Of a stretch of DNA of 64,000 nucleotides, positions 60,200 through 64,000 are shown piece after piece. The stretch is from Lacibacter sp. H407 (GTDB taxonomy: Bacteria; Bacteroidota; Bacteroidia; Chitinophagales; Chitinophagaceae): NCBI RefSeq assembly GCF_037892605.1, contig NZ_JBBKTU010000001.1:1178001-1242000 (forward strand), in the 5' to 3' direction. Under the pieces are notes generated by a model that was given only the letters and a program-made list of their open reading frames with translations, was not told the origin of the DNA and made no database searches. The translations under genes were made by a program, and so were the position numbers. The first letter of the stretch is position 1, and the number at the start of each line of letters is the position of its first letter.

Positions 60200-62047
60200 A
60201 TGCGATCATATGCACTGTTGCTGTTTTTGTTAGCTGCTGTTAACACCATTGCACAAACAGATACTTCCTATCACTTACTTTGGTACAAAGGAAAAAAAAT
60301 CAAACCCAATGTATTGCTCACAATGAAAGGAGATACTGTTCGATTCAATCCTGCCAGCGGTGAATTGAAAGTGATCAGTAAAAGCGGTGATGGGAAACGA
60401 TTCGACAACATGATGCTGGAGTTGAATAAAACCAATCAACGGATTCAGCAACAGATAACCCGTTTTGCAAAGTTTCCTAAACCCGTCCTCTCGTATTATG
60501 CAGGTGCGGTTCAAACATCCTTTACAGCAGTGCGGGAACAATACAGCAGTATTCTGTCAAATGTTGTACAGTTACCTGCAATACCAGGCAATACCGCTAT
60601 TACAAAGCCGGGTGTGGGAGGCGCTGCTATTGAAACAAATCCGGAAGAAGAATTTGAAGAAACCATTCGCTTGTTCCGCCAGTATTATAAAGACCATGCG
60701 AATGATAATTTAAAACTTGTTCCTGTGCCACCCGATTATGATTACAGTTATTGTTTTACTTGTGATGAAGAAGGAAACAACGCTTTTGAACATGCACTTG
60801 AATTGTTTCGTGAAGAATTATCAAGAGGCGATAAAGAAATGCTGGAGAAAGCTTTTTTGATGGGTCGCAAAGCACTTTTTGAATTGGGTGAAGGAGACAA
60901 ACTACGTCGTGTAATGCGTGAAGTAGAAATGATGAAAAATTATGTTCTCGATCGGCTTGCCTATCGTGTAAATGCACTTCTTGAAAAATACATTGACGAT
61001 CCTGCCAAAACATATGCGGTGTTGCAAATAACACTCGAGATCGATCGCATCCGCCACTTGATAGGAGAAGAAGCAACTGACAACCTGATACCGAATGATT
61101 ATTTCGACCGTTCATTTCTTGCTGTGAAAAATAAACTATTGCGTGCAGCCGATGAACGGGATTATGCAATTGCACTCAACCTGCAAGCAATATTATCACT
61201 AGCACGAACCATGCAGCTAACCGGAATTAATTCGGATGATTTTCTTGATAAAATGCTCGGCTTTAACCAGTTTAAACTCAACAGCAATATCACCGGTAAG
61301 CTGGGTGCCGATGGCGGCTATATTGCCGGACATATTCGTGGCGACAATTGGTTTGCTGCCATTCCCGACAGCAGTTGCAAATTACGTTGGGTACAAACAG
61401 GCACCGATATTCATCAATCGAAATATAATCTCTTGTCTGCTGAATTCAGAGGTCCCGCACTTGATATTCCCTACGTCGGCACAAAAAGCTGGATGAGTGA
61501 TATTCCTTTGCTGCGCATCGACTTTTGTTCAACTGATCAAGACAGCATTATTGCTTATCCCTTTTATCCCGAAGGGTTTCAAGAGCTCTGGCAGTTTCCG
61601 CAACCAATGGGTGTAACAAACGCTGCAGAATTAAGAGGTGTTTTGTTGGGTTGCTTCATGGATATTGAACAGGTAAGACGTGATGCACAAGCGATGCAAA
61701 ATCCGCAACAGATCGAAAAAATGAAAAAGGAAATGATGGCGCAATACGAATCGATGATGAAGCAAATGAAGAATGGTAAAATGCCTGCAACAGGCGATAT
61801 GAGTTTACAAACACTCAACCAGTATAATAATATCCAGGAAATTACCCGCAAGGTTACCGACATGGTTCATCAGAAAGATCCCGGCAAGTATGTGTTTCAA
61901 CCAACCGTAAACAACAAAAACAAAGTGATTGTAAAAGATAAGATCAATGGGAAAGAATTGTTTCCCGAAAATGCGGCCACTGAATATGCATGGTTTCATA
62001 TTACACTGGAGCATGATCCTGACGGGCCGTATAAACTGCGGCTTTGA
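60200..62047 (+). CDS. Exported protein of unknown function
   Basis: A 615-residue protein with a signal peptide (MRSYALLLFLLAAVNTIAQ). The mature part opens with YHLLWYKGKKIKPNVLLTMKG and later holds a long helical region (DNMMLELNKTNQRIQQQITRF). A single CFTCDEE motif (CxxC) is near residue 195. The C-terminal quarter has a Met-rich stretch (MKKEMMAQYESMMKQMKNGK), followed by a beta-like domain. I recognise no family. It starts 284 nt after the divergent L,D-transpeptidase gene; that gap has no supported gene. Confidence 0.72.
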   Translation: MRSYALLLFLLAAVNTIAQTDTSYHLLWYKGKKIKPNVLLTMKGDTVRFNPASGELKVISKSGDGKRFDNMMLELNKTNQRIQQQITRFAKFPKPVLSYYAGAVQTSFTAVREQYSSILSNVVQLPAIPGNTAITKPGVGGAAIETNPEEEFEETIRLFRQYYKDHANDNLKLVPVPPDYDYSYCFTCDEEGNNAFEHALELFREELSRGDKEMLEKAFLMGRKALFELGEGDKLRRVMREVEMMKNYVLDRLAYRVNALLEKYIDDPAKTYAVLQITLEIDRIRHLIGEEATDNLIPNDYFDRSFLAVKNKLLRAADERDYAIALNLQAILSLARTMQLTGINSDDFLDKMLGFNQFKLNSNITGKLGADGGYIAGHIRGDNWFAAIPDSSCKLRWVQTGTDIHQSKYNLLSAEFRGPALDIPYVGTKSWMSDIPLLRIDFCSTDQDSIIAYPFYPEGFQELWQFPQPMGVTNAAELRGVLLGCFMDIEQVRRDAQAMQNPQQIEKMKKEMMAQYESMMKQMKNGKMPATGDMSLQTLNQYNNIQEITRKVTDMVHQKDPGKYVFQPTVNNKNKVIVKDKINGKELFPENAATEYAWFHITLEHDPDGPYKLRL

Positions 62048-62182
62048 TAATTATTGCTCATCAAAAAAATAGAAGATCGCAGCATTCACAGTTATTGCCT
62101 TTTTTGACTCAACCATGAAAACAACTTTCGTTGTTGCGCATATTTGTAAATCTTTGCTTACAATCAGCAAAGCTATCACTGC

Positions 62183-62878
62183 ATGAACAGAAGAAAACCA
62201 ACCGTACTGCCGCAAACGATTGTCTGTATCCTTTTGGCAACAATGTTACTCGGAGCGTGTATCAGTCCACGTAAAACCGATAAATGGGTTGCCAATTATT
62301 ACGGCAGTGTACCTGCACCCATTAAACGAAAAAACGACCTGGTTACAGTACAATCGACTGTTGCATCGATGGGTTCGGTACTTTCCGAGAGCCGGAGAAA
62401 ATCTGTAAGCGTATTACCGTTGATCGTTTACTGGAAATGGAATTATGTAAATGCCTGCCAGCTCAATCCGCAAATGGCACTGAATAATTTTACAACAACT
62501 GTAAACAGTTATGCCGTTCGTGTGCTGAAACCAAAACTGCCCAACCAAACCATGGAGTTAACCGTTGAAAAAATTCCTTCGGCGTTCGACCTGGATAATA
62601 CCGGGCATTATATTTTTCTGGGACTTTATGGTGCCGGCTGGGAAACCGTAACGCTGCTGCCGCAGGAACATGCATTGCAGGTTTCTTACAAAGTGATCAA
62701 CGCTGATAAAAGCATTGCCAAAACAGGAACAGTAACAGTGCCGATTTCGGTACAACCGGTAAAAGCAGGACTGTATCAATCGGTTAAGAAAAAAATGGGA
62801 CTTTATTTGCAGCAGTACGATGCTGCAATGACGCTCATGGGCCGCAAACTGGTGGATAAGCTCGCAACAGAATTGTAA
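62183..62878 (+). CDS. Putative lipoprotein of unknown function
   Basis: A 231-residue protein with a lipoprotein signal (MNRRKPTVLPQTIVCILLAT then MLLGAC, Cys26). The mature part contains VANYYGSVPAPIKRKNDLVTV and beta-like stretches (GHYIFLGLYGAGWETVTLLP, VSYKVINADKSIAKTGTVTV). The C-terminal helix is KKKMGLYLQQYDAAMTLMGR. It is probably a beta-sandwich envelope protein. It starts 135 nt after the 615-residue gene, so the two may be co-transcribed. Confidence 0.7.
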   Translation: MNRRKPTVLPQTIVCILLATMLLGACISPRKTDKWVANYYGSVPAPIKRKNDLVTVQSTVASMGSVLSESRRKSVSVLPLIVYWKWNYVNACQLNPQMALNNFTTTVNSYAVRVLKPKLPNQTMELTVEKIPSAFDLDNTGHYIFLGLYGAGWETVTLLPQEHALQVSYKVINADKSIAKTGTVTVPISVQPVKAGLYQSVKKKMGLYLQQYDAAMTLMGRKLVDKLATEL

Positions 62879-62902
62879 ACAGCCTTACATTAAAAAAGAA
62901 GC

Positions 62903-62926
62903 GCCTGCCGTCCGGCAGGCTTTTTT
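62903..62926 (+). terminator. Rho-independent terminator
   Basis: GCCTGCCG pairs with CGGCAGGC around TC and is followed by six T. It is 24 nt after the lipoprotein stop. The stretch to 63168 behind it is AT-rich with no gene. Confidence 0.8.
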
Positions 62927-63168
62927 ATTATAAATATCTATGTTCTGTGTTTGGTACAAGTCTGCGGTATTATTGTCTATTGTTATAAATCTTATACTTT
63001 AATTATATTCAAAACACAAGATTGTATTCCCCTTTTCGTCGATAAAGCAAATCAACAAACTGCTTTCACTTTACGAACAGTACGTTAGAAAACACGATGT
63101 ATTCAAAACATATCCTGAACCTAACCCGGAATCAACAAAAAAACAAGTCCAAAACCAATAACAATCAG

Positions 63169-64000
63169 ATGGCAAAAAATCGATCGTTCAACAGGATGTT
63201 CCGCTTTCATCAGCAATCAATACTTTTTGTTTGCATGTTCCTGTTTACAATAGCAGGTACAAGAGCGCAAAATACCCTGCCCGCAAAAAAGAATACCAAC
63301 AAGTTTATTCATAAAAGAGCAGGAAATCCCTACCTGCCATTGTGGGAACATTTACCCGACGGTGAGCCCCGTGTGTTTGAAGATCCTGACACGCCGGGAA
63401 AATACCGGGCTTATATCATTGGCTCACATGATCTGCGAGTGAACAGTTATTGCGGCCCCGACATTCGTATCTGGTCGGCACCGGTAGAAGACTTATCGAG
63501 TTGGCGAGATGAAGGCCCTGTGTTTACCTACCCGATCGACAATCAGTGGGATGTAATGTATGCCCCCGATCTCGTAGAAGTAAAACGTAAGAACGGTAAA
63601 AAGGAATACTACCTGTACCCTCACAGTCGTGGTCGCAACCGGGAAGCGATGGTGGTAAAGGGAGATCGTCCTGATGGTCCTTTTACTCCCATCAACTTAA
63701 CAGCAGATGGTAAGGCAACTGTACCTGGAAGTATTTTAGGTTTCGACCCTGCCGTGTATGTTGAATACATCACCGATCCAAAAGATCCTGATTACGCAAT
63801 TGGTTTCCGTGCCTATGGTTACTGGGGTTTTCAGGGTTCATCTGCAGCACAATTAGATCAGAATACGATGTACACGCTGCGTCCCGGCACCAGCATTCTC
63901 AAACCATTTTTACCTGCAAGCGCACGATATGGCGGAGCACTTCGTGAACCCGCAGGCACTGTGTATCCCAGCATTTTCCCGAATGAAGATCTGGGAACCT
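63169..64000 (+). CDS. Probable glycoside hydrolase family 43 protein (cut by window edge)
   Basis: An open frame runs from the ATG at 63169 to the right edge, giving 277 residues without a stop. After a signal segment (SILFVCMFLFTIAGTRAQ) comes NPYLPLWEHLPDGEPRVFED, which recalls the start of GH43 arabinanase/xylosidase catalytic domains. The other blocks are GSHDLRV, CGPDIRIWSAPVEDLSSW, MYAPDLVEV and KKEYYLYPHSRG, in the order expected for a five-bladed propeller. The Asp in RVFEDPD and that in YAPDL are candidate catalytic or pKa residues. The enzyme would act outside the cytoplasm on plant polysaccharides. The true C terminus is not visible. Confidence 0.75.
   Translation, partial: MAKNRSFNRMFRFHQQSILFVCMFLFTIAGTRAQNTLPAKKNTNKFIHKRAGNPYLPLWEHLPDGEPRVFEDPDTPGKYRAYIIGSHDLRVNSYCGPDIRIWSAPVEDLSSWRDEGPVFTYPIDNQWDVMYAPDLVEVKRKNGKKEYYLYPHSRGRNREAMVVKGDRPDGPFTPINLTADGKATVPGSILGFDPAVYVEYITDPKDPDYAIGFRAYGYWGFQGSSAAQLDQNTMYTLRPGTSILKPFLPASARYGGALREPAGTVYPSIFPNEDLGT

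Noticed and set aside
60046-60249. 67-residue - strand frame overlapping the start of the 615-residue gene
   Set aside because: It overlaps the signal peptide of a well-supported gene, has no domain and no clear start. It is most likely chance.

Overview
The window looks like chromosomal DNA of a Bacteroidota member, most likely family Chitinophagaceae (inference). Supporting traits are the fused E1 alpha/beta 2-oxoacid dehydrogenase, the futalosine-pathway radical SAM enzyme (MqnC), the ArgF'-type transcarbamylase inside an argA-like/G/C/D/F'/B/E/H operon, the 7TMR-DISM kinase, DUF2490 and DUF2207 proteins, promoter-like TAnnTTTG elements and frequent TTG starts. No rRNA, tRNA, CRISPR array, transposase or integrase was seen.

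Layout. 1-8.5 kb is a signalling island: a kinase tail, a receiver and a receiver-cyclase on the + strand converge on a six-GAF hybrid kinase, a receiver and a GAF-cyclase-TPR protein on the - strand. 8.7-17.3 kb holds a DUF2490 protein and then a row of hydrolases that fits processing of acylated or D-amino acid peptides (Ntn acylase, N-acyl-D-amino-acid deacylase, P1/DmpA peptidase, class IV aminotransferase, ABC exporter). 17.3-23.2 kb has a 7TMR-DISM kinase with its NarL-type regulator, the fused E1 enzyme and small envelope proteins. 23.3-26.4 kb is an M16 peptidase pair split by a toxin-antitoxin module. 26.5-29 kb holds a two-lobed secreted aspartic protease and MqnC.

29.3-32.8 kb is the most unusual part: AT-rich genes, all on the + strand, each followed by a long imperfect inverted repeat. 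At three successive cassettes the first 8-10 bases after the junction are the reverse complement of the start of that same cassette's own 3' inverted repeat. This is the signature of integron gene cassettes (attC sites). No integrase is present and the core sites depart from the usual GTTRRRY, so it reads as an integrase-less attC cluster of an unusual type. One cassette carries a TIR-like protein of a kind often met near defence genes.

33-41 kb is housekeeping and envelope: a BNR propeller, a tricorn-like protease, LemA, DUF2207, DinB-like and GNAT proteins. 41-49.7 kb is the complete arginine operon, preceded by a structured leader of about 200 nt. 49.8-64 kb has mixed envelope and metabolic genes (methyltransferase, M24 peptidase, TPR-like protein, methionine-type aminotransferase, MocA oxidoreductase, LpxL acyltransferase, L,D-transpeptidase, lipoproteins) and ends inside a probable GH43 glycosidase.
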